Positions 1 through 8,533 of a DNA stretch of 64,000 bases are shown here, in pieces. Source of the stretch: Brevundimonas abyssalis TAR-001 (GTDB lineage Bacteria; Pseudomonadota; Alphaproteobacteria; Caulobacterales; Caulobacteraceae); the NCBI RefSeq assembly GCF_000466985.1, contig NZ_BATC01000007.1, positions 1 through 64,000 of the forward strand. The letters run 5' to 3'. The notes under the pieces are model-generated. The model was not told where the DNA came from and searched no databases. It was given only the letters and a program-made list of their open reading frames with translations. Numbering within the stretch: the first letter of the stretch is position 1; each line of letters starts with the position of its first letter. Made by a program: the position numbers and the translations under genes.

Positions 1-14
1 GGCGAGGCATTTCC

Positions 15-911
15 TCAGCGATACAGAACCAGCTCGCCGTCCTCGTGGGGGGCGGTCAGGCGTCCGCTGCGGCCGCGGAAGATGGCCACGGCGTTTCCGC
101 CGGCGCGGTACAGGACCACCTGGCCGTCCTCATAGCCCCAGGACGACACGAACATCAGCGGGCCGAAACAGCCCGAGCTGGAGCCCGCATAGCGGCCGAA
201 GGCGGGGTTGGTGGTCAGGTTGACCGTGCACTGGCGGCGCATGCCGGTGTTGGAGACCTCGGTATGGCGCCAGGTTCCGGCGTAGTCCTCGGCCCAACGG
301 CCATAGCGTCCGCCCCGGCGGGGACCGTCGTCGTAGTCGCGATGATCGCCGGCCTCGGGCCCCGGGCCCGTATCGTCGAGGCGGCGCATGGTGATTCCGG
401 CGCCGACGAATCGGCCTTCCACAAACATCAGACGCGTGCCTTCGCTGTCGCCCGCGGTCCGGTACATGGCCAGCTCGCCGTTCTCGACCCGCCAGTTGGA
501 CAGGCGGCCGAGACGCGAGGGGCAGTCATGGGTCTCGATCCGGCGGATGCCGAGGAAGCCGTTTTCGCGCATGTCGAATCGACAGTCGCCCACATCACGG
601 CCGCCATCGGTCACGACCCAGTCGCCGAAAACGTCCTGGGGACGGGCCGGTTCGGCGCGGCGGCGCAGGCCCTGATCGGGATCGTCCCGTCGCTCGGCCA
701 TGCCCAGCAGGGCGTCGAAGGCGGCGTCGGCGTCGAAGGACACCTCGCCGCTGCGCGTGGTGGTGCGGGTCTCGGTGCGGGTGGTGTTCCCGTCCTGGGT
801 CGTGGTGGTCGTGGATCGCGTGGTCGAGCTGGAGCGGGACTGGGCCGTGGCGGCGTCGGCCGCGAGCAGGGCGGACACGGCCGCGACGACGGCGAGAACA
901 GACTTGGACAT
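15..911 (-). CDS. Secreted protein with two AprI/Inh-like (peptidase inhibitor I38-type) domains
   Basis: 298 aa. An N-terminal Sec signal (about residues 1-23, ending in ADAATAQ) is followed by a Ser/Thr/Arg-rich linker to about residue 85. Two similar beta-rich domains of about 85 residues follow (about 90-180 and 210-298). Each opens with a conserved Trp (FGDWVV, AGTWRH), has a pair of cysteines and ends in a short strand (LAMYR, LVLYR). That is the pattern of small periplasmic AprI/Inh metalloprotease inhibitors, here in tandem. The start at 911 is supported by a GGGGGAGG ribosome site 3-4 bases upstream. No partner protease is encoded nearby, so the inhibitor role is an inference from the fold pattern only. 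Confidence 0.6.
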   Translation of the reverse strand: MSKSVLAVVAAVSALLAADAATAQSRSSSTTRSTTTTTQDGNTTRTETRTTTRSGEVSFDADAAFDALLGMAERRDDPDQGLRRRAEPARPQDVFGDWVVTDGGRDVGDCRFDMRENGFLGIRRIETHDCPSRLGRLSNWRVENGELAMYRTAGDSEGTRLMFVEGRFVGAGITMRRLDDTGPGPEAGDHRDYDDGPRRGGRYGRWAEDYAGTWRHTEVSNTGMRRQCTVNLTTNPAFGRYAGSSSGCFGPLMFVSSWGYEDGQVVLYRAGGNAVAIFRGRSGRLTAPHEDGELVLYR

Positions 912-965
912 GGAACCTCCCCCGAGTTTTTAGGGGGCCCTTTCTAGGGTGGGTTAACGCCGTTA

Positions 966-1985
966 TCAATCGTCGCGGGCGCGGCCGGCCACCGCGTTCA
1001 GGTGCGCGCCGACGGCTTCGATAGGGCGTTGGCCCAGCGCCTTGCGGCGGGCCAGAAGCTCGGGTGATCCGGCGTCATAATCGGCCATGAGGCGGCGGAC
1101 GAAGGCGCCGTCCCGGACTTCGACCAGCACGTCGTCCATGGCCTTGCGCGAGGCGTCGTTGATGACGCGGGGGCCGGTGAGATAGGCCCCGTATTCGGCG
1201 GTGTTGGAGATGCGGGCGAAGGCGCCGGCGATGCCGCGCTCGAACATCAGGTCGGTCACCAGCTTGACCTCGTAGAAGCACTCGAACCACGCCACCTCGG
1301 GCGGATAGCCGGCGTCCACCAGCTTCATGAAGGCCTGATCGATCAGCTCGCCGACGCCGCCGCACAGGACCACCTGCTCGCCGAACAGGTCGCTTTCGCA
1401 CTCGTCCTTCATGGTGGTCTCGAGAATGCCCTTGCGGCCGCAGCCCAGCGCCGCGGCGTAGGACAGGCCCAGCCCCCTCGCCTGCCCCGTGGCGTCCTGA
1501 TGCACGGCGAACAGGCAGAAGACGCCGTCGCCCTGTTCGTAGATCTCGCGGATGCGCGGGCCGATTCCCTTGGGCGAGGCCAGGATCACGTCCACGTCCG
1601 GCGGCGGCTGGATCAGGCCGAATCGCACGGACAGGCCGTGAGCGAACACCAGCGCCGTGCCCGGCCGCACATGGGGCGCCAGCTCGTCGGCCCACAGGTC
1701 GCGGTGGGCCTCGTCCGAGACCATGATCGCCAGCACCTCGGCCCACCGGGCGGCCTCTGACGCCGTGACAACCTTGAAGCCGTCGGCCTCGGCATTCGCC
1801 CGCGTGGCGGAGTCGGGCTTCAGGGCCACGCGGATGTCGGCGACGCCGGAGTCGCGCAGGTTCAGGGCGTGGGTGCGCCCCTGACTGCCGTAGCCGATCA
1901 CGGCCACCTTGCGGGCGCGGATGATCGACAGGTCGCAGTCGCGGTCATGGAAAACGGGCAAAGGCGTGCTTAGGTGTTCAGTCAT
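966..1985 (-). CDS. ilvC: Ketol-acid reductoisomerase, divergent class I form
   Basis: 339 aa from the ATG at 1985, the usual class I length. It catalyses the isomerisation and NADPH reduction of acetolactate or acetohydroxybutyrate in branched-chain amino acid synthesis. Visible are the Rossmann motif GYGSQG (31-36), FAHG with His116, Lys139, the metal ligands Asp199 and Glu203 in ESDLFGEQ, Glu235/Glu239 and Ser260 in ISNTAEYG. It departs from usual sequences in the nucleotide-phosphate loop (LKPDSATR instead of an LR-G-S-x-S type loop) and at SPKGIGP (normally PKGPGH). No ilvB, ilvH or leu genes are adjacent. An ATG at 1997 with GGAAGG four bases upstream is an alternative start. The 5' end overlaps the divergent DUF924 gene. 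Confidence 0.85.
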   Translation of the reverse strand: MTEHLSTPLPVFHDRDCDLSIIRARKVAVIGYGSQGRTHALNLRDSGVADIRVALKPDSATRANAEADGFKVVTASEAARWAEVLAIMVSDEAHRDLWADELAPHVRPGTALVFAHGLSVRFGLIQPPPDVDVILASPKGIGPRIREIYEQGDGVFCLFAVHQDATGQARGLGLSYAAALGCGRKGILETTMKDECESDLFGEQVVLCGGVGELIDQAFMKLVDAGYPPEVAWFECFYEVKLVTDLMFERGIAGAFARISNTAEYGAYLTGPRVINDASRKAMDDVLVEVRDGAFVRRLMADYDAGSPELLARRKALGQRPIEAVGAHLNAVAGRARDD

Positions 1986-2526
1986 GAGCACAGACATAAC
2001 CCCTTCCGCCGTCGTCGCCTTCTGGAAAGAGGCCGGGCCCGCAAAGTGGTTCGCCAAGAACGACGCCTTCGACGCCGAATTCCGCCGCCGTTTCCATGAC
2101 GCCCACGTGGCCGCCGCCCGGCGTGAGCTGGACGACTGGATGGAGACGCCCGAGGGCGCTCTGGCCCTGCTGATCCTGCTGGACCAGTTCCCCCGCAACA
2201 GCTTCCGGGGCACCGCCCACGCCTTCGCCACCGACCCCCTGGCCCTGATGTTCGCCGAGGACGCGGTGGAGCGCGGGCATCACGAGGCGTTCGACTTCCC
2301 CCTTCGCAACTTCATGCTGCTGCCGTTCGAGCATTCCGAGCGGCTGGAGGACCAGGACCGTTACATGGCGCTGGCGGCCGGAGACGCCGAATCCTTGAAG
2401 TGGGGCCGAATCCATCGGGACATCATCGTCCGCTTCGGGCGTTTTCCTCATAGAAACCCGGAACTTGGCCGCAAGACCACACCCGAGGAACAAGCCTTCC
2501 TGGACGAGGGCGGCTTCGGCGGCTGA
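1984..2526 (+). CDS. DUF924 family protein
   Basis: 180 aa, the normal size of this family, which has a TPR-like all-alpha fold and no assigned reaction. Family features are the opening VVAFWKEAG…KWF, LLILLDQFPRNSFRGTAHAFATD near the middle and the FMLLPFEHSE block. The ATG at 1984 lies inside the palindrome CATG that is also the start codon of the reverse-strand ilvC gene. TAGGTG about nine bases upstream may serve as ribosome site. The stop codon at 2524-2526 directly abuts a duplicated repeat. DUF924 identity is confident; function is unknown. Confidence 0.85.
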   Translation: MSTDITPSAVVAFWKEAGPAKWFAKNDAFDAEFRRRFHDAHVAAARRELDDWMETPEGALALLILLDQFPRNSFRGTAHAFATDPLALMFAEDAVERGHHEAFDFPLRNFMLLPFEHSERLEDQDRYMALAAGDAESLKWGRIHRDIIVRFGRFPHRNPELGRKTTPEEQAFLDEGGFGG

Positions 2527-2880
2527 GTGAGACTCCGCGCGCGAAAAACAGTGCAATGGGAGTGCAACTTCCATCAGCCCAACCTTTCCTCCCGCTCACC
2601 CCAGCGAAGGCGGGGGTCCAGAGGGCGGGCGCCGGATTAGACGTTCGTACTGCGGCCTCCTGTCCGCCACCTGGCCTTATGATCTGGATCCCGGCCTTCG
2701 CCGGGATGAGCGGATGTGTATGTCCGGTGAGACTCCGGAAGCGAAAAACAGTGCAATGAGAGTCTCACTTCATCGTCCAGAGGGCGGGCGCCGGACTAGA
2801 CGGTCGTATCCGCGGGCTCATGTCCGCCACCTGGCTCTATGATCTGGATCCCAGCCTTCGCCGGGATGAGCGGATGTGTG
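2527..2880. repeat. Direct duplication of a composite repeat (two units)
   Basis: Unit A begins at 2527, the base after the DUF924 stop; unit B begins at 2727. Both start GTGAGACTCC, continue through GCGAAAAACAGTGCAATG, then GTCCAGAGGGCGGGCGCCGG, TGTCCGCCACCTGG and finally the arm ending CCGGGATGAGCGGATGTGT. Unit A carries an extra left inverted arm (2592-2621) that unit B lacks. In unit B the first block is itself an inverted repeat: GTGAGACTC (2727-2735) against GAGTCTCAC (2760-2768). Short frames inside it translate as PAKAGVQ and WIPAFAGM, typical translations of dispersed proteobacterial palindromes and not proteins. Confidence 0.8.
2592..2713. mobile_element. MITE-like element with 30-bp imperfect terminal inverted repeats
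   Basis: The left arm 2592-2621 and right arm 2684-2713 are inverted copies agreeing at about 25 of 30 positions; both contain the self-complementary core around CCAGCGAAGG/CCTTCGCCGG. The 62-bp centre has no coding capacity. A related right arm recurs at 2844-2873 in the neighbouring unit. Structure and composition fit small non-autonomous elements or REP-type palindromes spread by a transposase elsewhere. No target-site duplication could be fixed because the element is embedded in a larger duplication. Confidence 0.65.
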
Positions 2881-3140
2881 TGGCGCCCCCCTGCCTGGCC
2901 CCCGACGTTCGGAGGAAGTTTACGGCCTCCCCGGGGTGTGCGGAGAAAGTGCTCCGCAAAAGCTGGCAAAGCCTTTGTTCAAGGGGAACTGGCCTTGCGA
3001 AATGCGGGATTAACCGGCCCCTTTCCTCGCCAGCCAATCGGACCTGGAGGCTGACGAAGCCTGACAGTTGAGCGGCGCCCCATAGGCTGTTACGGCGATC
3101 AGCGTTAGGCGATTTCCACGATCTGACCGGGGAGGTTCAC
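2881..3140. other. Non-coding leader region of the CsgG-like gene
   Basis: About 260 bases without a convincing gene. Contains a small hairpin (CGGAG…CTCCG near 2940-2955) and an extended upstream region for the gene at 3141. The ribosome site GGGGAGG lies at about 3129-3135. No clear -35/-10 pair was recognised. Confidence 0.4.
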
Positions 3141-4105
3141 ATGGCTCGTTTCAAACTCATTCTCTGCGCCGCCGTCGCGAGCGCCACGGCCCTGGCGGGC
3201 GCCCTGCCCGCCGAGGCCCAGAACCGCCGATCGGGCGCCCAGCGCACCCAGGACGACATGATGGCCCAGATCCCGCGCTGCGCCCGCAATCTGGGCACCG
3301 TCGCCATCGCCGACGGCCAGGCGGACGTGTTCCGCGAGTTGCAGCTGTCGCCGCCCCAGAGCCTGTTGCGGGCGGTGATCCAGCGTTCGGGCTGCTTCAC
3401 CCTGCTGGACCGGGGCGCGGGCATGAGCGTGGCCCAGCGCGAGCGGGACCTGGCGGCGGGCGGCGACCTGCAGCGGGGCTCCAACGTGGGCGGCGGCCAG
3501 ATCCGCGCGGCGGACTATGTGCTGGTGGGCGAAGTGGCCAGCCAGAACTCCAACTCCGGCGGCAACGCCTGGCGGGCATCGCGGGCGGGCTTCTGGGCCG
3601 CCGCAACTCGACCCTGGGCGCCGTGGTCGGGGGCATCAGCACCCGGCGGTCGGAAGCCAACACGGTGCTGTCCCTGACCGACGTGCGCACCTCCGAGACG
3701 GTGATGGTCACCGAGGGCTACGCCTCGCGCAACGACATCAGCTGGGGCGCCGGCGGCGCGGCGGCGGGCGGCTCGGGCTTCGGCGGGGCGGTCGGCGGCG
3801 GCTACGAGAACACCGAGATCGGCCGCATGGTGGCCCAGGCCTTCATCCAGGCCTATGCGGACATGGTCACCCAGATGGGCGGCATGAGCGCTGACGCATC
3901 GGAAGCCGCACCGGTCCAGACCTTCGTGGTGCAGCAGGCCACCACCATGCGCTCGGCGCCCGAGACCGGCTCGGTGGTCCGCGCCCTGCCCGAGGGCCTG
4001 CGCGTCTATCCCACCGGCAACCGCGACGGCATGTGGTGGGAGATCATGGACGACAACGACAACATCGGCTGGGTCCAGAACGACCGGCTGGCGCCGGGAA
4101 CCTGA
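3141..4105 (+). CDS. Secreted CsgG-like protein with C-terminal SH3-like domain; frameshifted near 3569
   Basis: Starts at ATG 3141 after GGGGAGG. A signal peptide ends at PAEAQ (about residue 27). The first frame (to about 3569) holds a CsgG/LpoB-like region: SLLRAVIQRSGCFTLLDRG and AADYVLVGEVASQN. The second frame resumes as LAGIAGGLLGRRNSTLGAVV, ISTRRSEANTVLSLTDVRTS and continues to a C-terminal SH3-like module (about 55 residues, TTMRSAPETGSVVRALPEG and MWWEIMDDNDNIGWV). Restoring one C in GCCTGG at about 3569 joins both halves. CsgG-like proteins assemble at the outer membrane, but there is no lipobox and no curli gene here, so the precise role is open. Confidence 0.7.
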
Positions 4106-4129
4106 TCGACCTTCAAACGCGAACGGAAG

Positions 4130-4160
4130 ACGGCCTCTGAAGCGATTCAGAGGCCGTTTT
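4130..4160. terminator. Rho-independent terminator between convergent genes
   Basis: A perfect 12-bp stem ACGGCCTCTGAA (4130-4141) and its complement (4146-4157) enclose the loop GCGA and run into TTTT. It lies 25 bp after the stop at 4105. The stop codon of the reverse-strand gene (4147-4149) lies inside the stem, so the hairpin mainly serves the forward gene. Confidence 0.85.
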
Positions 4161-4526
4161 CGGAGGCCCAGCGGTCCACGGCGCGGCGGGCGGCGAACAG
4201 GCTCATGCCCGGATTGGCGGCGCGCACGGCGTCGGCGGCCTCGTTGCGGGCCCCTGGCGGGCATGGTGTTTGGCGGCGCCGGGCAGGTCGGCCTCCTCGA
4301 CGGCCACGCCGCCGGCTTCATAGCGGCGGGCCCGCTCCACCGTGTTGTCGGCGCGGATGTTGCGGCGTCGGCGGTTGCCGATGCGCTGGGGGTCCTTGCG
4401 GGTGTGGGATCGCCCCATCAGGTAGCCGAACAGGAACATGGCCGTCAGGGCGACGATCGACACCAGATTGATGTTCGCCGCCAGGGTTTCCAAAGCGTCC
4501 ACAAGCGCCTCCGTCATGTTGTGCAT
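4147..4526 (-). CDS. Small single-span membrane protein; frameshifted near 4253
   Basis: One N-terminal helix ([16 protein letters not shown], about residues 22-38) is followed by a basic cytoplasmic tail with [19 protein letters not shown]-like composition. After about 4253 the original frame degrades. Adding one base in GGGCCC restores a tail reading [20 protein letters not shown], ending [10 protein letters not shown] at the stop 4147-4149. The tail's AVR…[12 protein letters not shown] pattern faintly recalls L7/L12-like C-terminal domains, which I would not press. Start ATG 4526 or 4517; no strong ribosome site decides. Function unknown. Confidence 0.6.
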
Positions 4527-4579
4527 CAAGGGTACAGGAGGCTAACCCCCCACACCGCGAATCGGTTCTGTATGGCGTC

Positions 4580-5443
4580 ATGAACGCCCTGGCCGCCATC
4601 GCAGACCCTGAAGCCCGCACCGACGCGACGCCGGCGCCCGCCGACCATCCCGAGTTCCAGTATCTTGGCCTGCTGGCCGACATTCTGCAAAACGGCGTGG
4701 AGCGGGGCGACCGCACGGGCACCGGGACGCTGGGGGTGTTCGGCCGTCAGATGCGGTTCGACCTGTCCAGGGGCTTTCCCCTTCTGACCACCAAGAAGCT
4801 GCACCTGCGCTCGATCCTGGTGGAGCTGCTGTGGTTCCTGCGCGGCGAGACCAACATCGCCTGGCTGAAGGACAACGGGGTCAGCATCTGGGACGAATGG
4901 GCGGACGCCCAGGGCGAGCTGGGCCCGGTCTACGGCAAGCAGTGGCGGTCGTGGTCCGCGCCGGACGGACGGGTCATCGACCAGATCACCCGGGTGGTGG
5001 AGAGCCTGAAGACCAACCCCAACAGCCGCCGCCACATCGTCACCGCCTGGAACCCGGCGGATGTGGACGACATGGCCCTGCCGCCCTGTCACTGCCTGTT
5101 CCAGTTCTTTGTCGCCGACGGCAAGCTGAGCTGCCAGCTGTACCAGCGGTCGGCCGACGTGTTTTTGGGCGTGCCGTTCAACATCGCCTCCTACGCCCTG
5201 ATGACCCTGATGATGGCGCAGGTGACCGGGCTGAAGCCCGGCGAGTTCGTACACACCTTCGGCGACGCGCACCTGTATCTGAACCATCTGGATCAGGCGA
5301 AGCTGCAGCTGACCCGTGAGCCGCGCCCCCTGCCGACCATGACGATCGCCCCCCGGGACGACCTGTTCGCCTTCGGGCGGGAGGACTTCGTGCTCGAGGG
5401 TTATGACCCGTGGCCGCACATCAAGGCGGCGGTGGCGGTGTGA
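4580..5443 (+). CDS. thyA: Thymidylate synthase
   Basis: 287 aa. Makes dTMP from dUMP using methylene-tetrahydrofolate, giving dihydrofolate that FolA (5744) recycles. Diagnostic blocks: [37 protein letters not shown], the catalytic Cys170 in [31 protein letters not shown] and the C-terminal KAAVAV. It has about 22 extra N-terminal residues compared with the E. coli enzyme. It is first of a three-gene operon: its TGA overlaps the GTG of the next gene (GTGA at 5440-5443). Confidence 0.97.
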   Translation: MNALAAIADPEARTDATPAPADHPEFQYLGLLADILQNGVERGDRTGTGTLGVFGRQMRFDLSRGFPLLTTKKLHLRSILVELLWFLRGETNIAWLKDNGVSIWDEWADAQGELGPVYGKQWRSWSAPDGRVIDQITRVVESLKTNPNSRRHIVTAWNPADVDDMALPPCHCLFQFFVADGKLSCQLYQRSADVFLGVPFNIASYALMTLMMAQVTGLKPGEFVHTFGDAHLYLNHLDQAKLQLTREPRPLPTMTIAPRDDLFAFGREDFVLEGYDPWPHIKAAVAV

Positions 5444-5742
5444 TCCTTTCCGAACTCTCAGCCTCGGTCCTGCGCATCTCCGACATCTACGCCCGGGAGC
5501 ACGGCATCGACCGCGACCGGGACTGGGCGCTGCTGAAGATGCAGGAGGAGCTGGGCGAGCTGACCGCCGAGCATCTGCGGATGAGCGGGCGGGCGCGGGG
5601 CGAGGCCGATCACGACAAGCTGGGCGACGAGGCGGCGGACGTGCTGGGCATGCTGCTGATCTATTGCGACCGGGCGGGCATCGACATCGAGGACGCCATG
5701 CGCCGCAAGTGGCTGAAATGGCTGGAACAGGACGCGGCCTGA
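5440..5742 (+). CDS. MazG-like nucleotide pyrophosphohydrolase
   Basis: 100 aa from a GTG that overlaps the thyA stop by four bases (GTGA), so translation is coupled. All-alpha NTP pyrophosphohydrolase signatures: [15 protein letters not shown] (the EExxE metal-binding helix) and [19 protein letters not shown] (the ExxD helix). Members hydrolyse (d)NTPs to monophosphates and PPi. Sitting between thyA and folA it may remove dUTP/dCTP or other unwanted nucleotides feeding the dTMP pool; that substrate is inferred from context only. Confidence 0.8.
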   Translation: MILSELSASVLRISDIYAREHGIDRDRDWALLKMQEELGELTAEHLRMSGRARGEADHDKLGDEAADVLGMLLIYCDRAGIDIEDAMRRKWLKWLEQDAA

Positions 5743-5743
5743 G

Positions 5744-6256
5744 ATGATTCCCCTGTCCCTCGTGGTGGCGCGCGCGCGAAACGGCGTGATCGGGCGTGAC
5801 GGCGATCTGCCGTGGCGACTGAGGTCCGACCTGAAGCGGTTCAAGCAGATCACCCTGTCCAAGCCCTGCATCATGGGGCGCAAGACGTGGGACAGCCTGC
5901 CGCTGCGGCCCCTGCCCGGCCGGCTGAATCTGGTGCTGACGCGGGATTCCTCGTTCGAGGCCACGGGGGCGGTGGCGTGCGAGAGCTTTTTCGAGGCGGT
6001 CGAGATCGCCGCCGAACAGGCCGAGGAGGAAGGCGCGGAAGAGATCTGCGTCATCGGCGGCGTGGCGCTGTTCGAACTGGCCCTGCCCCGGGCGAAGCGG
6101 CTGTACATCACCGAGGTGGACGCGGAGCCCGAGGGCGACGCGGTGTTCCCGGCCTTTGACGAGAGCGCTTTCGTGGAACTGGCGTCAGAGCGCCATGAGC
6201 CGGGCGAGGCGGACGATCACGCCTTCACCTTCAGGATTCTGGAAAAACGCGTTTAG
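5744..6256 (+). CDS. folA: Dihydrofolate reductase
   Basis: 170 aa, normal size. Reduces dihydrofolate to tetrahydrofolate with NADPH. Seen: LSLVVARARNGVIGRDGDLPWRL (substrate/NADPH loop with the acidic Asp27-equivalent in LRSDLKRFK), CIMGRKTWDSLP, GRLNLVLTRD, ICVIGGVALFELALPRAKRL and YITEVDAEPEGDAVFP. Starts one base after the previous stop, third in thyA-mazG-folA. Its TAG overlaps the TAA of the convergent gene at 6253 (TTAG). Confidence 0.96.
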   Translation: MIPLSLVVARARNGVIGRDGDLPWRLRSDLKRFKQITLSKPCIMGRKTWDSLPLRPLPGRLNLVLTRDSSFEATGAVACESFFEAVEIAAEQAEEEGAEEICVIGGVALFELALPRAKRLYITEVDAEPEGDAVFPAFDESAFVELASERHEPGEADDHAFTFRILEKRV

Positions 6257-6576
6257 GGACAGGGCGCCCAGCGGCGGCCCACGCGCGGCGCGTCTCCGCA
6301 GCGGGCGATCAGGGCGGCCTTGAGCTGGCCGGACAGCAGGCGCGCCAGAGAGCCGATGGCGAACATCATCAGGCCCATGAAGGCCAGCATGGCGCCCAGG
6401 GCGATGCGTCCGCCCAGATCATGACCGCCGACGCCGAACACGCCCAGGGCCACGGCCGCGCCGAGGAATCCCAGGGTTCCAGCCACGCCCACGAGCCAGG
6501 TCGCGCGCCACAGGAAGAGCGCCAGCATGCCGACGCGGGGCCGGTTCGCCAGGTTTTCGATCAATTTCGGGTCCAT
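6253..6576 (-). CDS. Small membrane protein of unknown function
   Basis: 107 aa from the ATG at 6576, chosen because AGGAGG lies six bases upstream. Two hydrophobic segments (about LVGVAGTLGFLGAAVALGVF and IALGAMLAFMGLMMFAIGS) follow a charged N-terminus (MDPKLIENLANRPR). The stop overlaps that of folA by four bases in convergent orientation. No family recognised. Confidence 0.7.
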   Translation of the reverse strand: MDPKLIENLANRPRVGMLALFLWRATWLVGVAGTLGFLGAAVALGVFGVGGHDLGGRIALGAMLAFMGLMMFAIGSLARLLSGQLKAALIARCGDAPRVGRRWAPCP

Positions 6577-6780
6577 GTCCGCCCTCCTGAAACGCAGGAT
6601 CACTCATGAACGAACAACGATCCATGAACGAAACCTGACGGCGCCTCATCCAGATAGGAAGCGGCGGAAGAAAGGCCAGAGGCTTAAGCTCTCGTAATGC
6701 GCGGAATTCCGGCCAGTCCCGGCGCGACTGTGGCACTGTGTCGGCAGGCCCGTTGACGGCCGGGGGTCGAGGGGACGGCG

Positions 6781-7293
6781 ATGGGTGTTTTCAGCTGGCT
6801 GACCGGCAGCCGGGCGGCGCTCCCGGGCGTGGCGCGCGAGTCGGCGGCGGCCCTGCGCGAGCGCCTGCTTGGCCTGAACCGGGACACCGCGCCCTGGACG
6901 GTCCGCGATGGCGCGCCGGAAGGCGTCGATCTGGTCGCCGAATGGCGGATCGTCGATGCCGAATGGTACGAAATCTTCGCCAAGGCCGGGACCCGGCGGG
7001 TCTTCAAGGTGCTGATGAAGTTCGACGAGGCGCAGGGTGTGGTGCGCTCGGCCGATCAGGAATGGTCGGTGGAATGGCGGGCTGGGACGCCGGACCTGAG
7101 TCTGGCGGGATCGGCGTTCCGGGGCCAGCAGTGGGAAATGAGCTTCGAGAGCGTCCATGCCTTCCGCGAGGACGGCTCGTGGGGCGAGGTCTACAGCTAC
7201 AAATTCAACACCGGCGAGCTCAAGGGACCGCTGCGCAAGGCGGTCGCCGAGGCGGGCTGGGGCTGGAAGGGCGTGGCGTTCGGCAGGCTGTGA
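6781..7293 (+). CDS. Conserved hypothetical protein, about 170 aa, cytoplasmic
   Basis: No signal or membrane segment. Tryptophan- and acid-rich: PEGVDLVAEWRIVDAEWYEI, KVLMKFDEAQGVVRSADQEW, EDGSWGEVYSYKFNTGELKG and a C-terminal AGWGWKGVAFGRL. The repeated strand-like E-W and Y-K motifs suggest a small beta fold, but I recognise no named family. Preceded by about 200 non-coding bases that include two copies of ATGAACGAA (about 6607 and 6624); followed by a perfect inverted repeat. Start ATG 6781 has only GAGGGGACGGCG upstream. Confidence 0.6.
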   Translation: MGVFSWLTGSRAALPGVARESAAALRERLLGLNRDTAPWTVRDGAPEGVDLVAEWRIVDAEWYEIFAKAGTRRVFKVLMKFDEAQGVVRSADQEWSVEWRAGTPDLSLAGSAFRGQQWEMSFESVHAFREDGSWGEVYSYKFNTGELKGPLRKAVAEAGWGWKGVAFGRL

Positions 7294-7316
7294 ACCCGGG
7301 TCTGCCCCTGTAAACC

Positions 7317-7347
7317 CGTCATCCTCGGGCTTGCCCCGAGGATGACG
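7317..7347. repeat. Perfect 13-bp palindrome (REP-like, possible terminator)
   Basis: CGTCATCCTCGGG (7317-7329) and its exact complement (7335-7347) around CTTGC. The sequence equals the outermost part of the arms of the 133-bp element at 27941-28073, so it is a short copy of the same dispersed family. It lies between two convergent genes and could end transcription of both. Confidence 0.8.
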
Positions 7348-7395
7348 GAATATTGAAATTGCTGAACGATCTGGCGCGGCTTGCCGGTCAACGAC

Positions 7396-8492
7396 CTAGC
7401 TCAGCGTCATCATCGCCGAGCGTTCGAAATCCTTCAGCTCGTCCAGCCGGCCGTCGCGGATCTTCTCGACCCAGTGCGGATCGGCCAGCAGGGCGCGACC
7501 GACGGCGACGAGGTCGAACTCGTCAGCCTCGAGCCGTTTGATCAGGCCGTCCAGCGAGGCCGGCTTGGAGCCGGCGCCGCCGAAGGCCGCGATGAACTCG
7601 CCGTCGAGACCCACCGAGCCGACGGTGATGGTCGGCAGGCCGGTGATCTTCTTCGTCCAGCCGGCGAAATTCAGGTCGGAGCCCTCGAACTCCGGCTCCC
7701 AGAAGCGACGCTGCGAGCAGTGGAAGACGTCGACGCCGGCCTCGATCAGGGGGGTGAGCCACTGTTCCAGTTCGGCCGGGTCGTGGGCGTTCTTCACCGT
7801 GAAGTCCTGCGACTTCCACTGCGACAGGCGCAGGATCAGGGCCATGTCCGGGCCGACGCCCTCGCGCACGGCCCGAACCACCTCGGCGCCGAAGCGGGCG
7901 CGGTCGGCGATGGTCCCGCCGCCCCAGCGGTCGTCACGGTCGTTGAGGGCGGACCAGAAGAACTGGTCGATCAGATAGCCGTGGGCGCCGTGGATCTCGA
8001 CGGCGTCGAAGCCGAGTTCGCGGGTGGCGCGGGCCGAGCGGCCGAAGGCGGCGATGGTGTCGGCGATGTCCTCGTCGGTCATCGGCTCCAGCTTGCGTTT
8101 GCCGGGGGCGGTGAAGCCCGAGGGGCTGTCGATCTTGCCGAGCGGGGTCCAGTCCTCACCCTGCCGCGGGCCGAGCCCACGTGCCAAAGCTGGGGCGCGA
8201 TCAGGCCGCCGGCGGCGTGGACCTCGTCGACCACCTTTTTCCATTCGGGCAGGGCCTCGCCGTGGAAAACCGGCACCTTCGGGTCATTGCGGGCGGCGGG
8301 ACGTTCGACGACCGTGCCCTCGGTGATGATCAGCCCGACCCCGCCCTCGGCCCGGCGGCGGTAGTAGCCGGCCACGTCGCTGGTGGGGACGCCGCCCGGC
8401 GAGAAGGACCGCGTCATCGGCGCCATGACGATGCGGTTGGGCATCTTCAGGGACTTGACCTGGAAGGGGCGGAACAGGGCGTCGACGGACAT
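7396..8492 (-). CDS. NADH:flavin oxidoreductase (Old Yellow Enzyme family); frameshifted near 8163
   Basis: From ATG 8492 (MSVDALFRPFQ). The N-terminal frame shows LKMPNRIVMAPMTRSFSPGG, AGYYRRRAEGGVGLIITEGT and GGLIAPQLWHVGSARG, the FMN-binding half of the TIM barrel. After about 8163 the frame changes to GEDWTPLGKIDSPSG and continues through EIHGAHGYLIDQFFWSALND (active-site H-x-x-H/N region) and a C-terminal FDLVAVGRALLADPHWVEK. One extra C in GGCAGG unites them into about 365 aa. These flavoenzymes reduce activated alkenes such as enones and nitro-esters; the physiological substrate is unknown. Confidence 0.85.
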
Positions 8493-8533
8493 GGGCGGCT
8501 CGAGCTGAGTGACTGGAACCGTCAAGGTGGCAA

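Noticed and set aside
2556-2759. Short open frame with PAKAGVQ/WIPAFAGM
   Set aside because: Typical translation of dispersed palindromic repeats; a second copy occurs in the neighbouring repeat unit.
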